A DNA stretch of 64,000 nt from JAYWXI01 sp036016955 (GTDB lineage Bacteria; Bacteroidota; Bacteroidia; Flavobacteriales; Weeksellaceae): positions 47,290 to 111,289 of the forward strand of contig NZ_JAYWXI010000011.1 in NCBI RefSeq assembly GCF_036016955.1, in the 5' to 3' direction. Shown piece by piece: positions 1 to 8,463 of this stretch. The notes below the pieces were generated by a model. It saw only the letters and a program-made list of their open reading frames with translations, searched no databases and was not told the origin of the DNA. Numbering within the stretch: the first letter of the stretch is position 1; every line of letters begins with the position of its first letter. The position numbers and the translations under genes were made by a program.

Positions 1-375
1 GCAGAATTGCATTTTGAAGTCAAGACGTTCGATGTTGGAGGCGGAAGGCACATAGACGGAAAGGACGGAAAATTCTTCGAAATCGGCTTGGATGATACGT
101 CCTTCGTTATCGTAGGCTTCGATGCCGCAACCGTAGATGATTTGCTTCGGCGGTTGTTTTGAGGCGATGCCCACTCCGCTATACCCTTTCCTTACGGCGG
201 AATGCCAATAACTGTGATAGCCTAATTTTTCGAGGCTTTCGATGTCGATTTGGTCGTTGCCGGCCTTGCTTTCCTGAATGCAAAGCACATCGGGATCGGC
301 GACTTTTAGCCAGCCGAGAAAGTCTTTTGTAAAGGCGGCACGAATGCCGTTGACGTTGTAGCTAATGATTTTCAT
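1..375 (-). CDS. xth: Exodeoxyribonuclease III, N-terminal part (cut by window edge)
   Basis: The first 125 codons of an AP endonuclease/exonuclease of the EEP (exonuclease-endonuclease-phosphatase) superfamily are present; the rest lies left of the window. The start is the ATG at 375, giving MKIISYNVNGIRAAF, the classic first strand with the metal-binding Asn, followed by the CIQESK motif whose Glu (about residue 35) binds the catalytic Mg2+. A typical second motif, SYWHSAVRKGYSGVG, follows. The family nicks DNA at abasic sites and removes 3' blocking groups in base-excision repair in the cytoplasm. It reads leftwards like porX but is separated from it by a strong terminator, so it is probably transcribed from its own promoter. 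The family assignment is firm; the exact subfamily is not resolved without the C-terminal half. Confidence 0.9.
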   Translation of the reverse strand, partial: MKIISYNVNGIRAAFTKDFLGWLKVADPDVLCIQESKAGNDQIDIESLEKLGYHSYWHSAVRKGYSGVGIASKQPPKQIIYGCGIEAYDNEGRIIQADFEEFSVLSVYVPSASNIERLDFKMQFC

Positions 376-450
376 GTTCCAAAAATAGGGAATATTCGGG
401 GGAGTAACGATAGAAAATTGGTATTGGAACGATAGGGGAGTGTTGGTGCT

Positions 451-482
451 AAAAAAGCGGGAGCGGCAAAAGCCGCTCCCGC
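451..482 (-). terminator. Rho-independent terminator of porX
   Basis: A perfect 11-bp GC-rich stem (457-467 with 472-482, AAAA loop on the plus strand) is followed, in the minus direction, by a run of six T (451-456). It lies 35 bases after the porX stop codon. Confidence 0.85.
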
Positions 483-516
483 CCTATAGAAAACATTAAT
501 TCTCTCCGAGAAGGTT

Positions 517-2061
517 TTATTTGGGCTCCAGCAAACTAAAAGGAATGATGCATTCCTCCAAAGAAATACCGCCGTGTTGGTAGGTGTCTTTGTAATAGTT
601 GACGAAATGATTGTAGTTCTTGGGATAAGCCAAAAAAGTATTATTCTTTGCAAAAATGTACTTCGAACTCAGATTGCCTTTGGGCAGGAACAATTTTTCC
701 GGGTTGGAAATATCCCATACGTCGCTTTTTTCGTACGTGAGGCTTCGTCCGGTTTTGTAACGGATATTGGTAGAGGTTTCTCTATCGCCCACAACTTTGC
801 TTGGTTTTTTTACGTAAATCATTCCGTGGTCCGTAGTGATGGCCAGGCGGAAACCGTTTTCGGCGGCCAGTTTGATGATTTTCAGAAGGGATGAATTTTC
901 AAACCAATTGTAAGTTAAGGAGCGGAACGTTTTATCGTCTCGTATCAGTTGGTCGACAATGGTATTGTCGGTTTTGGCGTGGGAAAGAATGTCGATAAAA
1001 TTGTAAACAATGACCAAAAGATCGTTGTTCTTGTGTTGGTTGAAGTCGTCCAGAACCTTCTTTTCAAAATCGGCATTCAGGATTTTCAGATATTTCATGG
1101 ATTTGCTTCCCAACCCGAGACGTTTCATTTGGTCTTCCAAAAAATCGCGTTCGTATTCGTTTTTGTTGCCTTCTTCGTTGTCGTTAAACCATTTATCGGG
1201 AAAACGCTTTTCGATTTCCGAAGGCATGAGACCTGCAAAAAAGGCATTTCTTGCGTATTGGGTGGCTGTGGGAAGAATACTGTAATAATAATCTTCGGAG
1301 GTTTTGTTGTAAAACTTGGTGAAGAGGGGTTCGATTACTTTCCACTGGTCGTAGCGGAGGTTGTCCACCATGAGGAGGAGCACTTTGTTTTGTTCGACTT
1401 CGGGCTTAACCTTTTCTTTGAACAAGGTGTGGCTCATGATGGGTTTTTCGTTGGAATGCAGCCAGCCTTCGTAGTGGTTTTCAATGAATTTTGAAAAATG
1501 AATGTTGGCTTCTTCCTTTTGGGATTGCAATAGGTCGGTGAATTCATTATCGAAAACGCGATCGAATTTTATTTCCCAGTGAAGTATTTTTTTGTAATAA
1601 TCGGCCCATTCCTGCCAAGTGCGGATATAGGAGAGTTCCATGCTTAGGTTTCGGAACTCTTGTTGGTATTCCAAAAGGGTTTTTTGTTCCACCAAATCGT
1701 CTTCTTGGAGGTTTTTTTTCAGAGAAAGCAGTATCTGATTGGGATTAACGGGCTTTAAAATATAATCGGCGATTTGGGAACCGATGGCCTGCTCCATGAT
1801 GTGCTCTTCTTCGTTTTTGGTCACCATGACGATTTTGGTGGTGCTGTTTTTCTCCTTAATCATCGGGATGGCTTCAATGCCGGAAATGCCGGGCATGTTC
1901 TCGTCAAGAAGAACTAAGGCGAAGGGCTCTTGTTCCAAAAGTTCAAGGGCTTCGTTAACGTTGTTTACGGGAGTGATCTGGTAGCCTTTTTTTTCCAAAA
2001 AGACGATATGGGGTTTTAGTAAATCGACTTCGTCGTCAATCCATAGGATTTTTCCGGGCAT
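517..2061 (-). CDS. porX: PorX-type response regulator with PglZ domain
   Basis: This 514-residue protein starts with a receiver domain (about 1-120): acidic residues in the WIDDE segment, phospho-acceptor Asp53 in LLDENMPG, and the switch Lys in LKPVNP near 104. A helical linker leads to a C-terminal PglZ/alkaline-phosphatase-like domain with LLMVDN (about 230), a PTAT segment near 264-267 where the nucleophilic Thr is expected, and the TTDHG metal-ligand motif near 415. This is the architecture of PorX, the regulator that with the kinase PorY controls T9SS genes in Bacteroidota; PorX PglZ domains have phosphodiesterase activity on oligonucleotides. The start at 2061 gives a complete receiver N-terminus. 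The gene has a good promoter (2096-2125) and a strong terminator. A T9SS-type cargo is encoded at 24026. No porY is seen in the window. Confidence 0.93.
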   Translation of the reverse strand: MPGKILWIDDEVDLLKPHIVFLEKKGYQITPVNNVNEALELLEQEPFALVLLDENMPGISGIEAIPMIKEKNSTTKIVMVTKNEEEHIMEQAIGSQIADYILKPVNPNQILLSLKKNLQEDDLVEQKTLLEYQQEFRNLSMELSYIRTWQEWADYYKKILHWEIKFDRVFDNEFTDLLQSQKEEANIHFSKFIENHYEGWLHSNEKPIMSHTLFKEKVKPEVEQNKVLLLMVDNLRYDQWKVIEPLFTKFYNKTSEDYYYSILPTATQYARNAFFAGLMPSEIEKRFPDKWFNDNEEGNKNEYERDFLEDQMKRLGLGSKSMKYLKILNADFEKKVLDDFNQHKNNDLLVIVYNFIDILSHAKTDNTIVDQLIRDDKTFRSLTYNWFENSSLLKIIKLAAENGFRLAITTDHGMIYVKKPSKVVGDRETSTNIRYKTGRSLTYEKSDVWDISNPEKLFLPKGNLSSKYIFAKNNTFLAYPKNYNHFVNYYKDTYQHGGISLEECIIPFSLLEPK

Positions 2062-2095
2062 AGTTTCTAGGGTTTAATCATTGGAACAATGGCTT

Positions 2096-2125
2096 CAAAA
2101 ATACGACCAAAGGGGCTTAGTTCAA
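2096..2125 (-). promoter_or_regulatory. Bacteroidota-type promoter of porX
   Basis: On the minus strand a TTG (-33 element, 2123-2125) is followed after exactly 19 bases by TATTTTTG (-7 element, 2096-2103), matching the Bacteroidota consensus TTG-N19-TAnnTTTG. Transcription would begin near 2090, giving a leader of about 30 bases before the porX ATG. Confidence 0.65.
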
Positions 2126-2174
2126 CTCATAAAAAACAATAATCTTACGTTAAAAATAGTTAAACGAATTTCCC

Positions 2175-2182
2175 TACCTTTG
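2175..2182 (+). promoter_or_regulatory. -7 element upstream of the HD phosphohydrolase
   Basis: TACCTTTG fits the TAnnTTTG consensus; no clear -33 TTG is present. The element argues against the upstream in-frame starts at 2081 and 2183 and for the ATG at 2213. It is divergent from the porX promoter. Confidence 0.45.
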
Positions 2183-2212
2183 ATGGCGGAATCCGCTAAC
2201 AATCCGAATCAA

Positions 2213-3424
2213 ATGCGAAACAAACTGAAAATTATAAACGATCCGGTGCATGGTTTTATTACCATTCCCTTTGAAATTCTGTTTGATGTTATTGAACATC
2301 CTTATTTTCAGAGGCTTCGTCGGATTGGTCAGACGGGGCTTCTTAACCTTATTTTTCCGGGGGCCACGCATACTCGTTTTCATCATGCGATAGGAGCGAT
2401 GCACTTGATGTTTATTGCGTTAGAAACTCTAAAGTTGAAGGGAACCCGGATTTCAAATGAAGAAAAACGGGCGGCAATGTTGGCTATACTGCTTCATGAC
2501 ATCGGGCACGGGCCTTTTTCGCATGCGTTGGAAAATATGTTGATGGAGGATTGGCATCACGAGCGGCTTTCGTTGCTCTTGATGGAGGAGCTCAACGAAG
2601 CGTTCGGCGGGGAGTTGTCCATGGCGTTGGAGATGTTTCGAGGGCAGTATCATCGTCGTTTTTTTAACCAATTGGTTTCTTCGCAGCTGGATGTGGACCG
2701 GATGGATTATTTGAAGCGGGATAGTTTTTATACGGGGGTTTCGGAAGGCAATATCAATACCGAGCGTATTTTGTCCATGCTGAATGTTTCGGGGGACGAA
2801 TTGGTGGTCGACGAAAAGGGAATTTATTCAATCGAAAACTACCTTACGGGAAGGATGTTTATGTATTGGCAGGTGTATTATCATAAAACGGCGGCTTTGG
2901 CCGAACATATCTTGGTTCAGATTTTGGGGCGTGCGAAAGAGTTGTCTCTTCAGGGGGAAGATTTGCCGGCTCCCGACAATTTGCTCTATTTTCTTCAGAA
3001 GTCCAAATCTTCGGTGGCGACTCGGGAAGACATTCGTCGTTTTACGGAGTTGGACGACAACGATGTGATACAGGCCATGAAGGCTTGGCAGTATTCGGAC
3101 GATTTGGTGCTATCTTATTTTTGTACGGCGGTGATTCGGCGGAAATTACCTAAAACGATGCTCTCTTCCGAGAGGTTCGATTCGGCTTTCATTGAAGAAA
3201 AGGTTCGGCAAACCAATTGTTTTTTCAAAACCGATCAGGGCGAACGCTTGGTGGGCGAGATTTCCCGGAATTTACTGCCTTATAATAGAGATAAACAACC
3301 CATCGTTTTGCTTCGGAAAAATGGGGCTAAGACGGTTTTGGATGGTTCGGAGCATCAGATTTTATCAGCGTCGATTACCGAGAAGGCTACGAAATATATT
3401 TTGTATTTTCCTCGGGAAATTTAG
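2213..3424 (+). CDS. HD-superfamily phosphohydrolase (COG1078-type)
   Basis: A 403-residue HD-domain protein. The start MRNKLKIINDPVHG is chosen because the family begins with this INDPVHG segment and because a -7 promoter element sits just upstream; longer in-frame versions would start before transcription. Metal-binding residues are visible as TRFHHAIGAMH (His57/58, His64) and the HD pair in LLHDIGHGPFSH (His95, Asp96), with a further LDVDRMDYLKRD motif typical of dNTPase-like members. Relatives include SAMHD1-like dNTP triphosphohydrolases, but the substrate of the bacterial COG1078 proteins is mostly unknown. It is the first gene on the strand that continues with the lipid A cluster; the 90-base gap and a separate -7 element before lpxD suggest it is not strictly part of that operon. 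Confidence 0.88.
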   Translation: MRNKLKIINDPVHGFITIPFEILFDVIEHPYFQRLRRIGQTGLLNLIFPGATHTRFHHAIGAMHLMFIALETLKLKGTRISNEEKRAAMLAILLHDIGHGPFSHALENMLMEDWHHERLSLLLMEELNEAFGGELSMALEMFRGQYHRRFFNQLVSSQLDVDRMDYLKRDSFYTGVSEGNINTERILSMLNVSGDELVVDEKGIYSIENYLTGRMFMYWQVYYHKTAALAEHILVQILGRAKELSLQGEDLPAPDNLLYFLQKSKSSVATREDIRRFTELDDNDVIQAMKAWQYSDDLVLSYFCTAVIRRKLPKTMLSSERFDSAFIEEKVRQTNCFFKTDQGERLVGEISRNLLPYNRDKQPIVLLRKNGAKTVLDGSEHQILSASITEKATKYILYFPREI

Positions 3425-3500
3425 TTTTATTCGTTCGTTGGCTGCGGTTGGCGAAATTTGGACTCGAAATAAAAAAGCAGGAGAATTTTTCATAAATTCA

Positions 3501-3508
3501 TATCTTTG
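3501..3508 (+). promoter_or_regulatory. -7 element just before lpxD
   Basis: TATCTTTG fits TAnnTTTG and ends only six bases before the lpxD ATG at 3515, so transcription would start at or next to the start codon (leaderless or nearly so). No -33 TTG at the normal distance was found. Confidence 0.45.
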
Positions 3509-3514
3509 CAGAAT

Positions 3515-4534
3515 ATGGAATTTACTGCATCGCAAATTGCCGGGTTCATCGGAGGAAGGATTCTCGGGGATGAACAGGCTAAGATTACAGGAGTATCACC
3601 TATTGAAAGGGGAGAAGAAGGGCATTTGTCGTTTATTGCGCAAGAGAAATTTGCCTCTTTTTTGGAAACATCGGACTGTTCCGTGCTTATTGTTTCGGAA
3701 AAACTGCTGACCAAACCTCGTTATAAAGCGACGATTATCGCTGTGGAGGATGCTTATTTGGCATTTCAGGTTCTTATGAACCTTTACCAGCAGATGCAGG
3801 GAAGGAAGCGGGGGATTGAGTCGGGTTCGGTGATTCATGAAACGGCGGAACTGGGCGAAAACATTTATGTAGGGGCGTTTACCTATCTTTCCGAAAAGGT
3901 TCGGGTGGGCGATGATACGCAGATTTACCCTCAGGTCTATATCGGAAAAAACGTGAAGATTGGAAAGAACTGTAAGATTTTCAGCGGAGTTCGTATTTAT
4001 GATTATTGCGTGATTGGGGATGATTGTATTATTCATTCCAATACGGTTATAGGTTCGGACGGTTTCGGTTTTCAGCCTTCGGAAAACGGATACAGTAAAA
4101 TTCCGCAACTGGGCAATGTGGTCATCAAAGACCGGGTGGAAATCGGTTCTAATTGTACCATTGATCGGGGAACGATCGGCTCGACGATTATAGGCGAAGG
4201 AACCAAGTTGGATAACTTGATTCAGGTGGCTCATAACGTGGTGATTGGTAAAAATAATGTCATTGCGGCTCAGGCTGGCATCGCGGGGTCCACTACGATT
4301 GGAGATTGGAACCAAATCGGTGGGCAAGTTGGCATTGTGGGACACATTCAAATCGGGAATCGGGTTAGAATTCAGGCGCAGAGCGGGGTTAATGCAAATG
4401 CGAAGGATGGCGAAACGCTTTATGGTTCACCGGCGATACCGGCGGGCGATTACCGACGCAATTATGTTCACTTCAGAAATTTAACGACTATCGTTCAACG
4501 AATAAATCATTTGGAAAAAAACTCGAAAGACTAA
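3515..4534 (+). CDS. lpxD: UDP-3-O-acylglucosamine N-acyltransferase LpxD
   Basis: A 339-residue left-handed beta-helix acyltransferase. The N-terminal uridine-binding domain (about 1-100, starting MEFTASQIAGFIGG) is followed by many hexapeptide repeats of the type IGxxxxI, and the catalytic His is His240 in QVAHNVVIGKN, at the same place as His239 of E. coli LpxD. The enzyme adds the 3-hydroxyacyl chain from acyl-ACP to the 2-amino group of UDP-3-O-acylglucosamine, the third step of lipid A synthesis, in the cytoplasm. An in-frame TTG three codons earlier (3506) overlaps the -7 element and is not a credible start. It is followed six bases later by lpxC/fabZ. A second, more divergent LpxD-like gene occurs at 7418. 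Confidence 0.95.
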   Translation: MEFTASQIAGFIGGRILGDEQAKITGVSPIERGEEGHLSFIAQEKFASFLETSDCSVLIVSEKLLTKPRYKATIIAVEDAYLAFQVLMNLYQQMQGRKRGIESGSVIHETAELGENIYVGAFTYLSEKVRVGDDTQIYPQVYIGKNVKIGKNCKIFSGVRIYDYCVIGDDCIIHSNTVIGSDGFGFQPSENGYSKIPQLGNVVIKDRVEIGSNCTIDRGTIGSTIIGEGTKLDNLIQVAHNVVIGKNNVIAAQAGIAGSTTIGDWNQIGGQVGIVGHIQIGNRVRIQAQSGVNANAKDGETLYGSPAIPAGDYRRNYVHFRNLTTIVQRINHLEKNSKD

Positions 4535-4540
4535 AGCCTT

Positions 4541-5938
4541 ATGAGTGAAATGCAAAAAACTTTAAAAGAATCGGTTTCCTTATCGGGGATCGGTTTGCAT
4601 ACGGGGAAGGAGGTGACTCTTACCATGAAACCGGCAAAAGAAAATACAGGATTCGTTTTTGTGCGAACGGATTTGGAAGGTCATCCTCAGGTGGAGGCGG
4701 ACGTGAATTACGTGACTACGACAGAGCGCGGAACGACGTTGGAAAAACTCGGCGTGCGAATTCATACATGCGAGCATTTGCTTGCGGCTTTGGTGGGGTG
4801 CGATATTGATAATGCCATATTGGAGCTCAGTAGTGCCGAACCTCCCATCATGGATGGTTCTTCCAAATATTTTGTGGAAGCTATAGAAAAGGCCGGGATT
4901 GAGGAGCAGACTATAGCTCGGGAATATTTGGTTATCAAAGAGGTGCTTAATTATTCGGATCCGAGTACGGGATCGGAGATTACAATTATTCCTTCGGATA
5001 ATTATGAGATTACGACGATGGTGGATTTTGGGACCAAGGTTTTGGGGACGCAAAATGCCACGCTTAAGAGCATTGACGAATTTAAAGAGGAGATAGCTTC
5101 TGCCCGAACGTTTAGTTTTCTTCACGAGTTGGAGATGCTTTTGGATGCGGGGTTAATCAAAGGAGGGGATATTTCCAATGCCATTGTTTATGTGGATAAA
5201 GAATTAACTCCTGATACGGAAGAAAAATTGAAAAAAGCGTTTGGTAAGGCTTCGGTATCCATTCGTCCGAATGGTATTTTGGATAACCTGACGCTTAACT
5301 ATCCTAACGAGGCGGCACGTCATAAGCTGCTGGATGTGATTGGGGATTTAGCTTTGGTAGGGGTTAAAATTAAAGGAAAAGTTATCGCGAATAAGCCGGG
5401 GCATTTCGTTAATACTCAGTTTGCTAAAAAATTAAATCGTCAGTGGAAGTTGCAAAAAAAGAAAAACGTTCCTGATTTTGATCTTTCAAAACCGCCGGTT
5501 TACGATATTAACGGGATTATGCGGTTGCTTCCGCACCGTCCGCCTTTCCTTTTGATTGATAAGATTTTGGAACTTTCCGATAGCCATGTGGTGGGTTTGA
5601 AAAACGTTTCGATGAACGAACCTTTTTTTGTGGGGCATTTTCCTAAAGAGCCGGTAATGCCGGGAGTGCTTCAGATTGAGGCGATGGCACAGACAGGTGG
5701 AATTTTGGTTTTGGCTAATGTTTCGGATCCGGAAAATTATTCGACTTATTTTGTTAAAATCGACAAAGTGAAGTTTAAGAAAAAAGTGGTTCCTGGGGAT
5801 ACTTTGATTTTCAAGATTGAGCTTATGGAGCCTATCCGCAGGGGAATTGTTCATATGCAGGGGTATGGTTATGTGGGGGATAGCGTGGTGGTTGAAGCCG
5901 AACTCATGGCACAAGTGGCGAAAAACAAACAGGACTAA
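4541..5938 (+). CDS. lpxC/fabZ: Bifunctional LpxC deacetylase / FabZ dehydratase
   Basis: A 465-residue fusion characteristic of Bacteroidota. Residues 1 to about 310 are LpxC, the Zn-dependent UDP-3-O-acyl-GlcNAc deacetylase that commits to lipid A synthesis, with zinc ligand His79 in HTCEHLLAAL and the later HKLLDVIGDL and KPGH motifs. Residues from about 320 on are FabZ, 3-hydroxyacyl-ACP dehydratase of fatty acid elongation, with LPHRPPFLLID and the catalytic pair His366 and Glu380 in GHFP...GVLQIEAMAQ. The fusion places the two enzymes that compete for 3-hydroxyacyl-ACP on one chain, a possible way to balance phospholipid and LPS. The gene is six bases after lpxD and two bases before lpxA, so the three are translated from one message. 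Confidence 0.97.
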   Translation: MSEMQKTLKESVSLSGIGLHTGKEVTLTMKPAKENTGFVFVRTDLEGHPQVEADVNYVTTTERGTTLEKLGVRIHTCEHLLAALVGCDIDNAILELSSAEPPIMDGSSKYFVEAIEKAGIEEQTIAREYLVIKEVLNYSDPSTGSEITIIPSDNYEITTMVDFGTKVLGTQNATLKSIDEFKEEIASARTFSFLHELEMLLDAGLIKGGDISNAIVYVDKELTPDTEEKLKKAFGKASVSIRPNGILDNLTLNYPNEAARHKLLDVIGDLALVGVKIKGKVIANKPGHFVNTQFAKKLNRQWKLQKKKNVPDFDLSKPPVYDINGIMRLLPHRPPFLLIDKILELSDSHVVGLKNVSMNEPFFVGHFPKEPVMPGVLQIEAMAQTGGILVLANVSDPENYSTYFVKIDKVKFKKKVVPGDTLIFKIELMEPIRRGIVHMQGYGYVGDSVVVEAELMAQVAKNKQD

Positions 5939-5940
5939 AA

Positions 5941-6729
5941 ATGATACACCAGTTAGCTGCAGTAGACAAAAGGGCGAAAATTGGAAAAAATGTAGTGGTC
6001 GAACCATTCACTACGATTGCTGCCGATGTGGAAATTGGCGATGGAACATGGATCGGTCCTAACGTAACGATTATGGACGGGGCTCGAATCGGTAAAAACT
6101 GTAAGATTTTTCCGGGCACGGTAGTTTCGGCAATTCCTCAAGACTTGAAGTTTGACGGTGAAGACACCCAGGTGATTATTGGCGACGAAACCACTTTGAG
6201 GGAGTGCGTTACGATTAATCGGGGAACCAAAGCTTTAGGGTATACCAAGGTGGGGAGTCATTGCTTGATTATGGCGACTTCTCATATTGCTCACGACTGT
6301 ATTGTGGGGGATAATGTGATTATTGCCAACGGCTGCGGTATAGCGGGGCATGTGGAGATAGGAGACTTTACGGTTATGGGCGGGCTTAGTGCCGTTCAGC
6401 AGTTTGGTAAGATAGGAAAGCATACCATGATTTCGGGGGGCTCGTTGGTTCGTAAGGACATACCGCCTTATGTTAAAGTGGGACGGGATCCGATTTCTTA
6501 TGCGGGGATTAATTCGGTCGGACTTCGTAGAAGAGGATTTTCCAACGAGAAAATTTTTGAAATTCAGAAGATTTACCGCTATATTTTCCAAATGAAGATG
6601 AATGTGACACAGGCGATGCATTACATTGAGAAGGAAATGCTGCCCACGGCGGAAAGGGATGAAATTTTGGAATTCATTAAAAACTCTCCGAGAGGTATTG
6701 TGAAAGGCTACGGAACAGGGAGAGAGTAA
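5941..6729 (+). CDS. lpxA: UDP-N-acetylglucosamine acyltransferase LpxA
   Basis: A 262-residue trimeric beta-helix acyltransferase with hexapeptide repeats through residue ~190 and an alpha-helical C-terminus. The catalytic base is expected at His118 in SHIAHDC, equivalent to His125 of E. coli LpxA; the GGLSAVQQF and RRGFS segments are also typical. It transfers 3-hydroxyacyl from ACP to UDP-GlcNAc, the first lipid A step. It begins two bases after the lpxC/fabZ stop, so coupling is likely. The cluster carries steps 1 (lpxA), 2 (lpxC) and 3 (lpxD), in the order 3-2-1. Confidence 0.96.
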   Translation: MIHQLAAVDKRAKIGKNVVVEPFTTIAADVEIGDGTWIGPNVTIMDGARIGKNCKIFPGTVVSAIPQDLKFDGEDTQVIIGDETTLRECVTINRGTKALGYTKVGSHCLIMATSHIAHDCIVGDNVIIANGCGIAGHVEIGDFTVMGGLSAVQQFGKIGKHTMISGGSLVRKDIPPYVKVGRDPISYAGINSVGLRRRGFSNEKIFEIQKIYRYIFQMKMNVTQAMHYIEKEMLPTAERDEILEFIKNSPRGIVKGYGTGRE

Positions 6730-6775
6730 TGGCAATTGAAAAAACGAAAATCAATAATAAACATAAACATATTCA

Positions 6776-7342
6776 ATGGCAACAACAGCTGATATTAGAA
6801 AAGGGCTTTGTATCGAGTACAGCAACGATATTTACAAAGTAATCGAGTTTCTTCATGTGAAACCGGGGAAAGGGCCGGCGTTCGTAAGAACGAAGCTTAA
6901 ATCGGTTACTAACGGAAAGGTAATTGATAATACGTTTTCGGCGGGACATAAGATTGAGGAAGTAAAGGTGATTACTCGGAAGTACCAGTACCTTTACGAT
7001 GATGATAACGGGTTTCACTTTATGAATAATGACGATTTTTCCCAGATTTACATCAATAAGGAGATGATTGAAAATGCGCAATTTATGAAAGCGGGGGAAG
7101 AAGTCACGATTATTCTAAAGGAAGCGGACGAAACGCCTCTTTCGGCGGAAATTCCTCCGACGGTTTATTTGGAAGTGGTGGAAGCGGATCCGGGAGTTAA
7201 GGGGAATACGGCGACCAATGCTTTGAAAAACGCCATTGTGGAAACCGGAGCGCGGGTGATGGTTCCTCTCTTTATCGAGCCGGGGGACAAAATCAAGGTG
7301 AATACTGAAGACGGCTCCTATGTGGAGAGAGTGAAAGAATAG
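6776..7342 (+). CDS. efp: Translation elongation factor P
   Basis: A 188-residue three-domain EF-P, the normal length. The loop that enters the peptidyl-transferase centre is KPGKGPAF, with the modifiable residue at Lys32. EF-P relieves ribosome stalling at polyproline stretches. The modifying enzyme is not visible here. The start ATG at 6776 gives the family's MATTADIRKG beginning. It follows lpxA by 46 bases on the same strand and probably shares its transcript; a weak hairpin (7365-7391) downstream may end or attenuate it. Confidence 0.96.
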   Translation: MATTADIRKGLCIEYSNDIYKVIEFLHVKPGKGPAFVRTKLKSVTNGKVIDNTFSAGHKIEEVKVITRKYQYLYDDDNGFHFMNNDDFSQIYINKEMIENAQFMKAGEEVTIILKEADETPLSAEIPPTVYLEVVEADPGVKGNTATNALKNAIVETGARVMVPLFIEPGDKIKVNTEDGSYVERVKE

Positions 7343-7364
7343 ATATACGATAACAAGGATAACA

Positions 7365-7403
7365 GCGGGAAGTTTCAAAAAGACTTCCTGCTCCTTATTT
7401 TTA
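7365..7403 (+). terminator. Weak hairpin after efp
   Basis: A 9-bp stem with one G-T pair (7365-7373 with 7383-7391) is followed by a T-rich stretch interrupted by other bases. It could be an intrinsic terminator or attenuator between efp and the second lpxD-like gene. Confidence 0.5.
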
Positions 7404-7417
7404 GAGCGAAATTAAAA

Positions 7418-8329
7418 ATGACTTTTGCACAACCTCAAACCTTAAAAACCATTGCCGATCTGATTGGAGCCCGATTGATTGGCGATGCGGCTCTCGCGGT
7501 GTTGGGAACCAATGAAATCCATCGGGTGAAACCTGGCGAGATTGTTTTTGTCAATCATCCTAAGTATTACGATAAAGCCTTAAACTCACCGGCAACGGTG
7601 ATTTTAATCGATAAAGAAGTGGACTGCCCGGAGGGGAAGGCGCTATTGATTTCGGAGGATCCTTTCAGGGATTTTAATCGGATTAATACGCACTATACGG
7701 AAATTATCAATTTTCGAGAGCTATCTTCTGCACAGGTGGGCGAGGGGACCTTTATCCATCCTACGGCGGTGATTGGTCGCGACGTGAAAATTGGGCGTCA
7801 TTGCCATATTTTTCCGAACGTGGTGATTGGGGATCGTACGGTGATCGGCGATGAAGTGGTGATTCAGTCCGGAACGGTGATTGGCGGGGATGCTTTTTAT
7901 TACCGAAAGGTGGATGGGCGTTTTGATCGGCTGATTTCCGTTGGCAACGTGGTGATTGAGGATCGTGTGGAGATTGGGAATCTCTGTGCCATTGACCGGG
8001 GGGTTACCGATAGCACGATCATCGGTGAAGGATCGGTTTTGGACAACCAGATTCAGATTGGGCACGATACGGTCATCGGTAAAAACGTGTTGATCGCTTC
8101 TCAGGCGGGGATTGCGGGGTGTTGCGTTATTGAGGATAATGTGACGATTTGGGGGCAGGTCGGGATGGCTTCGGGGCTTCGGGTTTCGGAGGGAACGGTT
8201 TTGCTTGCAAAAACGGGGGTTAACAGGGATTTAGAGAAGGGGACTTACTTTGGTTCTATTGCGGAAGAATTCCGGACGTACCTTAAAAAAGAAGTGTTTT
8301 TGAAAAATCTTCATAAAAATAAAACCTAA
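7418..8329 (+). CDS. Second LpxD-like N-acyltransferase (paralogue)
   Basis: A 303-residue protein with the LpxD layout: an N-terminal domain (about 1-95), hexapeptide beta-helix repeats, and His216 in QIGHDTVIGKN at the place of the LpxD catalytic His. It differs from the first LpxD (3515) in being about 36 residues shorter, lacking the long C-terminal helical extension, and having QIGHD instead of QVAHN. Such paralogues sit after efp in related flavobacteria and are usually annotated LpxD-like. It could add a different acyl chain or act on another UDP-amino sugar; the sequence does not decide. It lies on the same strand as efp, 75 bases downstream. Confidence 0.88.
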   Translation: MTFAQPQTLKTIADLIGARLIGDAALAVLGTNEIHRVKPGEIVFVNHPKYYDKALNSPATVILIDKEVDCPEGKALLISEDPFRDFNRINTHYTEIINFRELSSAQVGEGTFIHPTAVIGRDVKIGRHCHIFPNVVIGDRTVIGDEVVIQSGTVIGGDAFYYRKVDGRFDRLISVGNVVIEDRVEIGNLCAIDRGVTDSTIIGEGSVLDNQIQIGHDTVIGKNVLIASQAGIAGCCVIEDNVTIWGQVGMASGLRVSEGTVLLAKTGVNRDLEKGTYFGSIAEEFRTYLKKEVFLKNLHKNKT

Positions 8330-8398
8330 TCTCGGCAAAAAGTATTAATTTTACACGACTGCAAATTGCAGAGGGGTTCTGTTTTTTTGGAAATGGAC

Positions 8399-8429
8399 TT
8401 GAAGGGGGCAGGCGATTGGAGTAATTTTG
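8399..8429 (+). promoter_or_regulatory. Promoter of sucD
   Basis: TTG at 8399-8401 and TAATTTTG at 8422-8429 are separated by 20 bases, a good match to the Bacteroidota -33/-7 consensus. The leader to the sucD ATG at 8464 is about 30 bases and A-rich. Confidence 0.6.
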
Positions 8430-8463
8430 AAAAATAAAAGCTAAAAAATAAAAAAACAAAACA

